Position numbers and translations under genes: made by a program. Under the pieces are notes generated by a model. The model worked only from the letters and a program-made list of their open reading frames with translations, had not been told where the DNA came from and did no database searches. Shown here in pieces: positions 37,726 through 46,419 of a stretch of DNA of 48,514 nt (its first letter is position 1; each line of letters begins with the position of its first letter). This DNA is from Bacteroidota bacterium (lineage in GTDB: Bacteria; Bacteroidota; Bacteroidia; Bacteroidales; Lentimicrobiaceae), in the NCBI GenBank assembly GCA_009773455.1, contig WSXU01000021.1, positions 1 through 48,514 of the forward strand, written 5' to 3'.

Positions 37726-37757
37726 CTTGTTTTTTCCTGTGAATGGGCGTATATTTG
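37726..37757 (+). promoter_or_regulatory. Promoter of ssb
   Basis: TATATTTG at 37750-37757 matches TAnnTTTG exactly, and TTG at 37727-37729 lies 20 bp upstream as a -33 box. The predicted transcript would start about 20-25 bases before the ATG at 37787. This argues that ssb has its own promoter and that upstream in-frame TTG codons are not the start. Confidence 0.6.
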
Positions 37758-37786
37758 TAATACTTAATCTTAATAAAAGCGAAACC

Positions 37787-38215
37787 ATGGCAAGAGGCGT
37801 TAACAAAGTGATTCTGATCGGGAACCTGGGAAAGGACCCCGAAATCCAGAATTTTGACAAGGGAGTTAAGAAGGCATCATTTTCACTCGCAACCACCGAA
37901 ACTTATCGCAACCGCGAAGGTCAGGACATTGAACAGACAGAATGGCACAACATTATTTTATGGCGTGGCCTGGCTGAAGTGGCTGAGAAGTACCTCAGAA
38001 AAGGATCACAGGTCTATATTGAAGGCCGCATCCGGAGCCGTTCCTTCGAAAAGGACGGACAGAAACGTTACATCACCGAAATTGAAGGAGATACCCTGAA
38101 TATGCTCGGTGGCCGGGCTTCAACAGAACAATCATCAACACCGGCATCGCACGAGCATGCCAGCCCCCCTCCGCCCCCGGTAGTCCCGACGGAGACCGAT
38201 GACCTCCCGTTCTAA
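37787..38215 (+). CDS. ssb: Single-stranded DNA-binding protein
   Basis: SSB coats single-stranded DNA in replication and repair and recruits partner proteins through its C-terminal tip. The 142-residue protein from ATG 37787 begins M-A-R-G-V-N-K-V-I-L-I-G-N-L-G-K-D-P, the standard OB-fold start. W-H-N-I-I-L-W-R-G-L-A-E and Y-I-E-G-R-I-R-S-R-S-F follow. It ends in a Pro-rich linker and the acidic tip D-D-L-P-F. A longer frame from TTG 37727 exists, but its extra 20 residues lie over the promoter and do not resemble SSB. A strong terminator follows within 15 bp. Confidence 0.97.
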   Translation: MARGVNKVILIGNLGKDPEIQNFDKGVKKASFSLATTETYRNREGQDIEQTEWHNIILWRGLAEVAEKYLRKGSQVYIEGRIRSRSFEKDGQKRYITEIEGDTLNMLGGRASTEQSSTPASHEHASPPPPPVVPTETDDLPF

Positions 38216-38227
38216 GCAATAAAACAG

Positions 38228-38264
38228 AAAAATCCGGAGCTGAATTTCTCAGCTCCGGATTTTT
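38228..38264. terminator. Terminator after ssb, possibly bidirectional
   Basis: A perfect 16-bp inverted repeat (38228-38243 and 38249-38264) with a 5-base loop, GC-rich in the middle, ends in TTTTT and begins in AAAAA. It can end ssb transcripts and also reads from the lyase side. Confidence 0.88.
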
Positions 38265-38323
38265 AATTCCTCCCAAATTAGCGCTATACGCTCCTTATCA
38301 ACAGACTAAATTTAACTACCAAC

Positions 38324-38370
38324 TATTAACTGTTAACTGTTAGTTGTTAGTTGTTAGTTGTTAGTTGTTA
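38324..38370. repeat. Heptamer tandem repeat (TGTTAGT) overlapping the stop of the lyase-like gene
   Basis: Four perfect TGTTAGT units (38338-38365) are flanked by two degenerate units upstream (38324-38337) and a partial one downstream. The array runs into the minus-strand TAA at 38368-38370. Confidence 0.85.
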
Positions 38371-39375
38371 TCTACCGCTAAGGGACTTCGGTATCCTACC
38401 GTTTTTAATAGCCTCCGACCTCAGCCGGTGACCAACGATGCGTTCTACCATTTTACCGGTTTCCAGTATGCGGTCGATGTCAAGATTGGTTTCTATTCCC
38501 ATTTCGTCCATCATCACTACCATATCTTCGGTCGGAACCAGGCCGGTAATGCCTGCATCCCTGTAGTAGTAGGCTCCGGTTCCGGCCACCGGAACACCAT
38601 CCACAAAATTGGCTGGCTGTCCGCCGATGCCGCCTAAAGTTGATTCATAGTTTGTCATTCCGGCCTGCAAAGCCGCCAGCACATTGGCCAGGCCCCAGCC
38701 GCGGGTGGTGTGGAAATGGACAATGTGTTTCTCCGGTCGCGGAACACTATCAAGAAGCATTGAAAAGTAGCGGTAAACCCTGTCGGGCGAAGCGGAGCCG
38801 TCGTGATCGGCGTGTTCCACATCGTTGGCGCCTATGTCGAGCCAGCGTTTGGTGAAATCAATGGCTTTTTCCATCTTCGTCGGACCTTCGATCGGGCAGC
38901 CCCAGATGGTGCTGACGGTACCGTTCACCTTTATTCCGGCATCGCGGGCCATCGGAATATATTTCTCCGCCATTTTCCAGTAATCCTCCAGCGAAAGCCC
39001 GGAATTTTTCCGGTGGTGCGACTCGCTGGTTGAAACCATCAGCAGGATACGGTCGGGGCCCCAGCCCTCTTTACGGGCTTCTATGGCACGTTCGATGGCT
39101 TTTTCGCGAATGGTAATCGCTGTCAGACTTACACTATTGATAAGATCGGCTACCGTTTTGCTCTTCCGGAGTTTTTTCATCAGTTCATCGGAATCTTTGA
39201 ACTGCGGCATACCCGACGGATTTCCGAAATTTGTGACTTCTATGTGTTTGAACCCTGATAAAATCAGTTGTTCGGCCACCCAGAGCTTGGCATCGGTGGG
39301 TATAAATTTTTCTTCATGCTGAAAGCCATCGCGCACAGTGATATCGCCAATGGTTACTTTTTTGGGGTAATTCAT
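38368..39375 (-). CDS. HMG-CoA lyase-like (DRE-TIM metallolyase family) protein
   Basis: This 335-residue protein has the pyruvate-carboxyltransferase/HMGL-like TIM-barrel signatures: T-V-R-D-G-F-Q-H-E near residue 14 (compare R-D-G-L-Q-N-E in HMG-CoA lyases), I-E-V-T-N-F, and V-H-F-H-T-T at the metal-binding histidines. The active-site loop G-L-G-G-C-P-Y-A of true HMG-CoA lyases here reads G-I-G-G-Q-P-A-N: the catalytic Cys is Gln253, and the following loop carries extra residues before P-T-E-D-M-V. The metal site seems intact, so another aldol-type acyl-CoA lyase or condensing activity is more likely than classical HMG-CoA cleavage. It stands alone, with no metabolic neighbours to help. The substrate is unknown. 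Confidence 0.85.
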   Translation of the reverse strand: MNYPKKVTIGDITVRDGFQHEEKFIPTDAKLWVAEQLILSGFKHIEVTNFGNPSGMPQFKDSDELMKKLRKSKTVADLINSVSLTAITIREKAIERAIEARKEGWGPDRILLMVSTSESHHRKNSGLSLEDYWKMAEKYIPMARDAGIKVNGTVSTIWGCPIEGPTKMEKAIDFTKRWLDIGANDVEHADHDGSASPDRVYRYFSMLLDSVPRPEKHIVHFHTTRGWGLANVLAALQAGMTNYESTLGGIGGQPANFVDGVPVAGTGAYYYRDAGITGLVPTEDMVVMMDEMGIETNLDIDRILETGKMVERIVGHRLRSEAIKNGRIPKSLSGR

Positions 39376-39593
39376 GGTGTAAATGGTGATTTAAATTCAA
39401 ACATGATTTAGTTTTGACACAGCAATATACGGCAAATCCTGCTGGTTAACCCTTTTAAAAACAGTTATTGGCCATTCTTGTTCATCGTAAAAACAGGTAA
39501 CTGTTCGATAATGTGTGAATTATATAAATCTGTTATAAGCCGGATTGACTATTTTTACTGAATCATTGACAAGTTTCAGAATATAAATTCCAG

Positions 39594-42500
39594 ATGTCCG
39601 GGAAAATCACCTGCCTTATCATATTTCTTATCCTGTCGCTATCGCTGAGCGCCCAGTACAAGGCCAATGTGCATTCCATTTCGCGCAGGGAAGGCTTATC
39701 GAACGGGGCGGTCAATTCAATCGTAAAAGATGCTGAAGGCTATATCTGGTTCGGCACCTGGAACGGGCTCAACCGTTACGATGGCAGCAGTATTGTAACC
39801 TACCTGCCCGGGAACACTCCCAAAGCCATACACAATCATGTTATTCGTGAAATATACCCGACAAGTGAGGGTTCCGTCTGGATGTTAACCAACAAGGGAC
39901 TCTCGCTTTACGACAATATCCATGATCGGTTTACCGCCTATTTTGCCGGGGAGTCGGAACAAATCAACTATGAAAATGATATTGCCCTCAGTCATGCGGA
40001 TGGTTATGGCACGCTGGCATCGGTATACGGGCGGGGTGTTTTCAGATTCAATGCCACATCGGGGCAGTTTGTTAAAATGGCGTTTGATCCGGCATCACAA
40101 CAGGCTTCACTCAACATCAAAAGGATTCATGTGGTGGATAACAAGGTGTACTGTATTACAGGAACCGGACAGGTTTTTATGCTTTCCGGCGATCACCTTG
40201 AACCAATCCTTCAATTGCCGCTCAGCAACACGCTCACTTCATCCATTGCTGTAATGATCGGGAATCGTCCGCACATCCTGATCACACAAAGAACCGGGGC
40301 AGCTCTGATGACCGACCTCAGGGCAAAAAAAACGGAAATACTGAAACTTACAGATGACATCATTACCTCTTTCGCGCTTTCGCAGGAAAAAGGCCGCCTG
40401 TGGACCGGCACCGAGAAAGGCAGAATCTACAGTTTTAACCTGCTGACCAAGAAATTTGAAGTATTCGACCGGATTTCAGGGCTCTTCAGCAACAATCCGA
40501 TTGCGACACGTATCCTCAGCATTTATGAATCAGCACCGGATATTCTCTGGATCGGTACCGACGGGAATGGTGTCTTTACCCTTAAACTGACAGAATTTCC
40601 CAACAAACGCCTTTCGTCGGATCAGCTGGCTTACCCGATTGTAAGGAGCATCCTGGTTACCAGCAGAAAAGATCTACTGGTCGGCACAAAGGGAGGAGGC
40701 ATTGATGTTTTTGATTCATACGGGAATCATATCCGGCAGATTTCTGTCAACGACGGACTGAGCAACAATTCGGTACTTTCATTCCTGGAGCGGGCCGATG
40801 GCTCAATATGGGTAGGTACCGATGGCCGGGGAGTTGATGTTCTTTCGCCGGATTACCGAATCATCCGTAACTTTCCGGATGATTTTGATGTTCCCGCTTC
40901 TTTCGGTTTTGCTTCGGTTTACAGGATTCTGGAAGACAGTGATCATCGGATATTTCTCGGAACCAGCGGATTTGGGGTTGTCAGGATTGATTTTGACCAA
41001 TCGGGGAAATCCCTGCCAGTCAGCTACGAACAGCTGATTCTTGACAAGGGCATTGATGCTTCCGGACAACAGAAACAGATTGTGTATGCCCTGGCAGAAG
41101 AAAAACCGGGGATCATCTGGATCGGCACACGGGGTGTTGGCGTATACCGCTACAATACAATTACCAAGAGGGTGATTGCACAGTATTCTTCCGCCTCCCA
41201 TCCCCGGTTAATCGGGAACGATGATATTCTGTCGCTGTTCGCTGACAGGAACGGTTACCTTTGGGCAGGCAGCAGCAATGGTATTTTCAGTCTTCAGCCT
41301 GTAACATCCGACTCGGTCAGGGCAACCGGCCTGATTGTTGAATCCGACTTGTCAAGCACCAGCATTCACACCATTCAACCCGACAAGGCCGGCAATCTCT
41401 GGGCTACGACCAACCAGGGACTGTCGCTGATCGATATCGGCCGGAAAAACGTCCGGAGTTTCAATGCCAACGACGGGCTTATCAACTTCGAATACAGCGA
41501 CGGTGCTTCCTATTTTGACAGGAATACAGGCAGGCTTTATGTGGGCGGGACCATGGGGGTGGATATCATTCAGACCGACAGCATTCAGTTTTCATCCTAC
41601 TTTCCTCCGCTGGCCATCAATCAGCTTCTGATCAGGAACCTGGCCGTTGAAATCGGTGATGAAAGTGTCCTTACCAGCCGCATCAATCATCAGTCGCGGC
41701 TTGAATTGCGGTACAATCAGAATGCGGTTTCATTCGATGTCACAGCCCTGGCATTCTGGGGAAAGGAACGTCATAAGATTTCATACCGTCTGTTGAATTT
41801 TGATGATAACTGGGTAGTCAATACAAAAAACCAGGCCATCGGTTTCACCAACCTGGAACCGGGGAGTTACAAACTTCAGATCAGGGTGAGCGACGAGAAC
41901 GGTAACTGGTCAGATCAGATCCGTGAAATTGGGATCATCATCAACCCTCCCTTCTGGAGAACGACCTGGGCAATTCTTGGATACATCCTGCTCTTTCTGA
42001 TGGTTCAGTTCTTTATTTTTTCAGCCTACCGCAGGCGGGAGGCGAGAAAAAAGGAAGCCATCCTGGCTGCTTTCAGGAAAAAACAGGAAGAGGAATTACA
42101 GGGATATAAAATTGAGTTCTTTACCAATGTGGCCCATGAGTTCCGGACACCATTGACACTCATCACCTCCCACATTCATGCGTTGCTCGAAGACACCCGG
42201 AATACCACCGAAAACCCCCGCCTGCTCAAGGTATACAACAACAGCATCAAGCTTCAGAAACTTGTGCTTGAAATCATGCAGTTCCGGAAACTGGAAAAAG
42301 GAAAGGAACCGTTGAATATTCAGTTGACAAAACCTGTGGAACTTGTTCTGGAAGTGGTATCGGATCTCGAGCCTTTGGCCCAGCAAAGAAATATTCGCTG
42401 TGAGGTTATTGCTGATGAACCCGGAGCTGGCTTCAAAACAGATGCCGATAAATTTCAGCGCATCATCTCCAACCTGATTTCAAATGCCATCAAATACAAC

Positions 42501-43646
42501 AGACCTGAGGGATTTGTAAAAACGGCCATTAAATTTACGGAATCTGCGCTGGTTATTGAAATTGAAGACAATGGCCTGGGTATAAAGCCGGAGTTCTTTC
42601 AGAAAGTTTTTGAACCCTTTGGAATTTCTTCTGCCAGGAAAAAAGGAAGTTTTCCCGGTTACCGGTCAACCGGACTGGGTCTGGCCGTTACCAAAGGACT
42701 GGTTGAGTTGTTGAAGGGGTCCATCACCTTTGAAAGCCGGTTTGATGAAGGTACAAAATTTATCTGTACCCTGCCCGATGTACATCAGCTCAGTAGTTCA
42801 GAAGTCGTGAACGAGCCGGTGGATGAACTCCGGGAAATCAGCTACATGGATGAAACCGGTTCGGTGAAACCGGAGACGAAAACTGAAATATCATCCGGAA
42901 AGCCATTGATCCTGCTGGTTGACGACGACCCGGAAATCCTGATCCTGTTGCGCGACTTCCTCCAGCCGGACTACAACATCATTTTTGCAGAAAACGGTGT
43001 TGAAGCCATCAACAAGGTGTTGTCAGAAAGTCCCGATCTGATTGTTTCGGATGTGATGATGCCCGAAATGGACGGCATTGAACTTTGCTGCAAACTCCGC
43101 GACAATTTCGACACCAGTCACCTGCCTTTCATTCTGCTCACTGCCAAGGCGGAAATTGAGGACCGGATTGCAGGGCTCAAAGCCGGGGCCGATTCCTATA
43201 TCCCCAAACCGTTTCATCCCGAACACCTGAAGGTCCGCATCGAGAAGCTCCTCCAGCAAAGGGTCAGCATCAGGAACCGGTTTGGTCAGAAGGACGACAA
43301 CCCGGCCCTGGTCAAAGAGATTCCGGATCCTTTTTTCCAGAAAATGCTCAGTTACATCGATGAAAACATCGATGACGAAACCCTCTCTTCTGAAAAATTA
43401 TGCGATAAACTGGCCATCAGCAAATCCTCCCTTTACAATAAAACCAAATCGGTGCTGGGCACCACACCCCACAGCCTGATCAACCAGCGGCGCCTGAGCA
43501 AGGCAGCTACACTGCTCAGCTCAACCGGCATGACGGTAAGTGAAATCATCGACCAGACCGGGTTTACAAGCCGAACGCACTTTTATGACCTGTTCAGCAG
43601 GGCATATGGCTGTTCTCCTTCCGACTACCGGAACAAGACAGTTTAA
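39594..43646 (+). CDS. Hybrid two-component system (HTCS) sensor kinase/response regulator
   Basis: This 1350-residue protein has a signal peptide (1-20), a periplasmic sensor of repeated W-x-G-T-x-x-G-L/V propeller blades (about 25-700), a Y_Y_Y domain (about 702-788) and one transmembrane helix (about 793-813). The cytoplasmic part carries a HisKA domain with the phospho-accepting His in H-E-F-R-T-P-L-T-L-I (about 847), an HATPase domain (930-1060, D-N-G-L-G and G-L-G-L), a receiver domain (1103-1220, D-D-D near the start, phospho-Asp in S-D-V-M-M-P-E-M-D-G, Lys in T-A-K) and an AraC-type helix-turn-helix (1240-1350). All key residues are present. In Bacteroidota such proteins sense an oligosaccharide released by a utilisation locus and switch that locus on. 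The target is probably the operon starting at 43984. Confidence 0.96.
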   Translation: MSGKITCLIIFLILSLSLSAQYKANVHSISRREGLSNGAVNSIVKDAEGYIWFGTWNGLNRYDGSSIVTYLPGNTPKAIHNHVIREIYPTSEGSVWMLTNKGLSLYDNIHDRFTAYFAGESEQINYENDIALSHADGYGTLASVYGRGVFRFNATSGQFVKMAFDPASQQASLNIKRIHVVDNKVYCITGTGQVFMLSGDHLEPILQLPLSNTLTSSIAVMIGNRPHILITQRTGAALMTDLRAKKTEILKLTDDIITSFALSQEKGRLWTGTEKGRIYSFNLLTKKFEVFDRISGLFSNNPIATRILSIYESAPDILWIGTDGNGVFTLKLTEFPNKRLSSDQLAYPIVRSILVTSRKDLLVGTKGGGIDVFDSYGNHIRQISVNDGLSNNSVLSFLERADGSIWVGTDGRGVDVLSPDYRIIRNFPDDFDVPASFGFASVYRILEDSDHRIFLGTSGFGVVRIDFDQSGKSLPVSYEQLILDKGIDASGQQKQIVYALAEEKPGIIWIGTRGVGVYRYNTITKRVIAQYSSASHPRLIGNDDILSLFADRNGYLWAGSSNGIFSLQPVTSDSVRATGLIVESDLSSTSIHTIQPDKAGNLWATTNQGLSLIDIGRKNVRSFNANDGLINFEYSDGASYFDRNTGRLYVGGTMGVDIIQTDSIQFSSYFPPLAINQLLIRNLAVEIGDESVLTSRINHQSRLELRYNQNAVSFDVTALAFWGKERHKISYRLLNFDDNWVVNTKNQAIGFTNLEPGSYKLQIRVSDENGNWSDQIREIGIIINPPFWRTTWAILGYILLFLMVQFFIFSAYRRREARKKEAILAAFRKKQEEELQGYKIEFFTNVAHEFRTPLTLITSHIHALLEDTRNTTENPRLLKVYNNSIKLQKLVLEIMQFRKLEKGKEPLNIQLTKPVELVLEVVSDLEPLAQQRNIRCEVIADEPGAGFKTDADKFQRIISNLISNAIKYNRPEGFVKTAIKFTESALVIEIEDNGLGIKPEFFQKVFEPFGISSARKKGSFPGYRSTGLGLAVTKGLVELLKGSITFESRFDEGTKFICTLPDVHQLSSSEVVNEPVDELREISYMDETGSVKPETKTEISSGKPLILLVDDDPEILILLRDFLQPDYNIIFAENGVEAINKVLSESPDLIVSDVMMPEMDGIELCCKLRDNFDTSHLPFILLTAKAEIEDRIAGLKAGADSYIPKPFHPEHLKVRIEKLLQQRVSIRNRFGQKDDNPALVKEIPDPFFQKMLSYIDENIDDETLSSEKLCDKLAISKSSLYNKTKSVLGTTPHSLINQRRLSKAATLLSSTGMTVSEIIDQTGFTSRTHFYDLFSRAYGCSPSDYRNKTV

Positions 43647-43779
43647 GCTTCCATCCGGAAAGCAATGAAACAGGTATGTTGTGTCCGGATTCCGTAGAAT
43701 TTTATGATGTAAAAGCCAAATTTGTAACCCACCGGACAAGATCAGGAACATAGCGGACACCCTTTTCCGCAATCGATTG

Positions 43780-43787
43780 TAATTTTG
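43780..43787 (+). promoter_or_regulatory. Possible -7 promoter box of the GH130 operon
   Basis: TAATTTTG matches TAnnTTTG exactly and lies about 200 bp upstream of the GH130 start. There is no -33 TTTG at the usual spacing, which would fit a promoter that depends on the HTCS activator. Confidence 0.4.
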
Positions 43788-43930
43788 TTTCTGTGTATAT
43801 GAGTTCCATGAACAAATGCATGTACTCTTACTCTATCAATACCTGTATTTCAGACCTGGAGCCCACCCCCACATCTTACATCGGGTAAACTTTTTACTTG
43901 GAGCTGCCTCCACTTCCGTTTCGGCGGGTA

Positions 43931-43972
43931 AACTTTGAGCTTTGAGCTTTGAACTTTGAACTTTCAACTTTA
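43931..43972. repeat. Heptamer tandem repeat (A[A/G]CTTTG) just upstream of the GH130 start
   Basis: Six consecutive 7-bp units share the core CTTT and end 11 bp before the ATG at 43984. A related five-unit array lies before the permease gene. Confidence 0.85.
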
Positions 43973-43983
43973 TACCTGAACCC

Positions 43984-45027
43984 ATGGATCTCGCAAAACG
44001 CTTCCCTCAGAACCCGCTTCTTCGTCCTGTCGATTTAAAACCCGGCATTGAGGGCATGGAAATCCTGTGTCTGCTTAATCCCGGCGTGTTTCAGTATAAT
44101 GATAAAATATGGCTGTTGCTGAGGGTTGCTGAACGACCCAAACAGATAGAAGGAAAAATAAGTTTTCCGGTTTACAATCATAAGGGGGAAATTGAAATTC
44201 TCAGCTTCGATAAAAATGACCCCGATCTGGATGCCTCAGATCCCCGGGTAATCAATTATAAAAGGAAGGATTACCTGACTACACTATCCTATCTACGACT
44301 CGTTTCCAGTGACGATGGGGTTCATTTTTACGAAGCGGAGGGGTATCCGCCCATTTTTGGTAAGGGAGAGCTGGAGACATTTGGCATTGAAGATTGCCGG
44401 GTGGCAACAATGAAAGATGGATTCAGCCTCTCGTTTACCGAAGTTTCGGAATTTGGCGTTGGAGTAGGGCTTATCAGAACGAAAGACTGGAAGAATTTCA
44501 GCCGTGAAGGCATGATATTCCCTCCGCACAACAAGGACTGTGCTATCTTTGAAGAAAAAATCAACGGTAAATACTACGCCCTTCATCGTCCCAGCAGCCC
44601 GGAACTGGGTGGTAACTACATCTGGATTGCAGAATCACCTGACCTTATTCACTGGGGGCAGCATAAGTGCATTGCCACAGTTCGCCCCGACAGCTGGGAT
44701 TCAGCCAGGGTAGGAGCCGGTGGTGCCCCCATCCGCACCGAAAAGGGCTGGCTCGAGATTTATCATGGCGCCAGCAAAGATCACCGTTATTGCCTCGGGG
44801 CTTTGCTTCTCGACATCAATGATCCTTCAAAAGTACTTGCCCGGAGTGTGGAGCCCATTATGGAGCCAGTCGAAACCTATGAACAGACCGGCTTCTTTGG
44901 CAACGTTGTTTTTACCAACGGGCATTATGTCAAAGGTGACGATATTTTCATGTATTACGGTGCCAGCGACGAAGTCATCTGTGGAGCCCGGTTATCGGTC
45001 AAAGAGATTCTTTCAACACTTATTTAA
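43984..45027 (+). CDS. GH130-family glycoside phosphorylase (beta-mannoside type)
   Basis: GH130 enzymes cleave beta-mannosides (and some related linkages) with phosphate, mostly giving mannose 1-phosphate. The 347-residue protein has no signal peptide and so should act in the cytoplasm. It shows the five-bladed beta-propeller landmarks of the family: N-P-L-L-R-P near the start, L-L-N-P-G-V, F-G-I-E-D-C-R-V (about 131-139, with the conserved acidic residue), K-D-C-A-I-F-x-E-K-I (about 184-193), and a Y-H-G-A segment (about 260) followed by R-Y-C-L-G-A-L-L-L-D. I do not assign a subfamily, so mannosyl-glucose, mannooligosaccharide and mannosyl-GlcNAc substrates all remain possible. The permease downstream is the likely importer of the substrate. 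Confidence 0.93.
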   Translation: MDLAKRFPQNPLLRPVDLKPGIEGMEILCLLNPGVFQYNDKIWLLLRVAERPKQIEGKISFPVYNHKGEIEILSFDKNDPDLDASDPRVINYKRKDYLTTLSYLRLVSSDDGVHFYEAEGYPPIFGKGELETFGIEDCRVATMKDGFSLSFTEVSEFGVGVGLIRTKDWKNFSREGMIFPPHNKDCAIFEEKINGKYYALHRPSSPELGGNYIWIAESPDLIHWGQHKCIATVRPDSWDSARVGAGGAPIRTEKGWLEIYHGASKDHRYCLGALLLDINDPSKVLARSVEPIMEPVETYEQTGFFGNVVFTNGHYVKGDDIFMYYGASDEVICGARLSVKEILSTLI

Positions 45028-45124
45028 AGGTAATTGTCTTCATTTCCTCATCAAAGGAGAATTTTGTTTGAGAACCCTTAATCAGGTATTCGAATTTCCT
45101 GACAAAGAAAGTAGGATTGATCTG

Positions 45125-45159
45125 TACTTTAAACTTTAGACTTTTTACTTTGAGCTTTA
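45125..45159. repeat. Heptamer tandem repeat (NACTTTN) just upstream of the permease start
   Basis: Five imperfect 7-bp units with the core CTTT lie directly before the permease ATG at 45166. It is the same repeat family as 43931-43972, but more diverged. Confidence 0.75.
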
Positions 45160-45165
45160 GAAACT

Positions 45166-46419
45166 ATGCTAGCCAAACTAACCGCCGAATTCCGCTTTTT
45201 CCAGACCATGCCGCACAGCATGCGGGTGCTGTTAATCACCAACATGCTGTATGCGCTGGTGCTTCCGGTTGTGGAAATATTTATGGCTGCATACATTATG
45301 CGCTATTTTGCCGACACCAGCTATGTTGCGATCTTCCAGGTTGCAATGTACACCGGAATTATCATTACCTCCCTGACGAATGGTTTTCTGCTGAAAAATT
45401 TTAAAGTTGCCCATTTGTATAGTTTCGGAATTCTGCTCAGCGGTTTATCCATGGTAGGTATGATGTTTGTTAAAGACATCGCCTTACCGGGACTGATTAT
45501 TTCAGGCACGCTGATCGGCGCTGCATCCGGCTTCTTCTGGACCAACCGCTACCTGATGGCATTGAATACAACCTCTGACGAAAACCGCAACTATTTCTTC
45601 GGACTCGAATCTTTCTTCTTTACCATTTCAAACATCGGGGTGCCTGTCGCCATTGGGGTCCTGCTGGCATCGATCGAAGGAATAAACCTTTTCGGAATTG
45701 TTTTCGACGTATACTACGGATACAGGGTGGTAACGATCATTGTTTTCGCGATCACCATTCTGGCCTGTTTTTCACTTGCCCGGGGGAAATTTGACAACCC
45801 TGTACAGAAGGATTTTCTTTATTTCCGCTTCGATAGGCTCTGGAACAAACAGATTCTGCTGGCGGCACTCAAAGGCCTGGTTCAGGGATTCCTGGTCACA
45901 GCCCCGGCCATGCTTATCATGAAATATGTCGGCAAGGAAGGTTCTCTCGGATTGATCCAGGGCATCAGCGGTGGATTGACAGCCATACTGATCTACCTGC
46001 TTGGCCGTTTTGCCAAACCGAAACACCGCATCCTGATATTCGGCGTGGGGATTACACTCTTCCTGATCGGAACCATCGTGAACGGCATAGAACTGTCGAT
46101 GATCGGTGTCATGGTTTTCGTGTTGTGTAAGGTGTTCTTTCAGCCGCTGCACGACCTTGCCTATTACCCCATTATGATGAAGGTAATCGATGTCGTTTCG
46201 AAACGTGAAAACAGGAACAAATATGCCTATATATTGAACCACGAATTCGGGCTTTATGCCGGAAGGGTGACCGGACTCGGGTTGTTTATTTTCCTTGCAT
46301 TTTATGTTTCAGAGTCTTTTGCACTCAGGTACTCACTGATTATTGTTGCGGTTCTGCAAATGCTTTCAATCCCGCTGGCAAAAAATATCATGAAGGATTC
46401 TTATCTGGAAGAAAAATGA
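45166..46419 (+). CDS. MFS-type sugar permease
   Basis: This 417-residue integral membrane protein has about 12 hydrophobic segments, in two halves with a charged middle loop near residue 205-225 (A-R-G-K-F-D-N-P-V-Q-K). It ends in a short hydrophilic tail, E-E-K. The pattern is that of a major facilitator transporter. The position between a cytoplasmic GH130 phosphorylase and a lipoprotein, in a locus with a SusC-like receptor, suggests inner-membrane uptake of an oligosaccharide, probably a beta-mannoside; this is context inference. Its stop overlaps the start of the next gene (ATGA, 46416-46419), so the two are translationally coupled. A 138-bp gap with the heptamer array separates it from the GH130 gene. 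Confidence 0.88.
   Translation: MLAKLTAEFRFFQTMPHSMRVLLITNMLYALVLPVVEIFMAAYIMRYFADTSYVAIFQVAMYTGIIITSLTNGFLLKNFKVAHLYSFGILLSGLSMVGMMFVKDIALPGLIISGTLIGAASGFFWTNRYLMALNTTSDENRNYFFGLESFFFTISNIGVPVAIGVLLASIEGINLFGIVFDVYYGYRVVTIIVFAITILACFSLARGKFDNPVQKDFLYFRFDRLWNKQILLAALKGLVQGFLVTAPAMLIMKYVGKEGSLGLIQGISGGLTAILIYLLGRFAKPKHRILIFGVGITLFLIGTIVNGIELSMIGVMVFVLCKVFFQPLHDLAYYPIMMKVIDVVSKRENRNKYAYILNHEFGLYAGRVTGLGLFIFLAFYVSESFALRYSLIIVAVLQMLSIPLAKNIMKDSYLEEK

Larger units (their letters stand above)
43647..43983. other. 337-bp gene-free region upstream of the GH130 gene
   Basis: The region holds an exact -7 box (43780-43787), a TAAACTTT-containing motif present twice (about 43883 and 43926), and a heptamer array ending 11 bp before the GH130 ATG. 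A 29-codon ORF at 43799-43888 has no recognisable features. This is the natural place for the HTCS operator, but no clear direct repeat that could be the operator stands out. Confidence 0.6.

Noticed and set aside
37727-37786. TTG start extending SSB by 20 residues
   Set aside because: The extension overlaps a good promoter and does not resemble SSB; M-A-R-G-V-N-K at 37787 is the standard start.
43799-43888. 29-codon ORF upstream of the GH130 gene
   Set aside because: It has no recognisable motif, ordinary composition and no conserved neighbour; probably chance, though a leader peptide cannot be excluded.
45028-45165. Possible small gene or frame extension between GH130 and the permease
   Set aside because: Stops interrupt the frames and the right part is the heptamer array; no motif was found.
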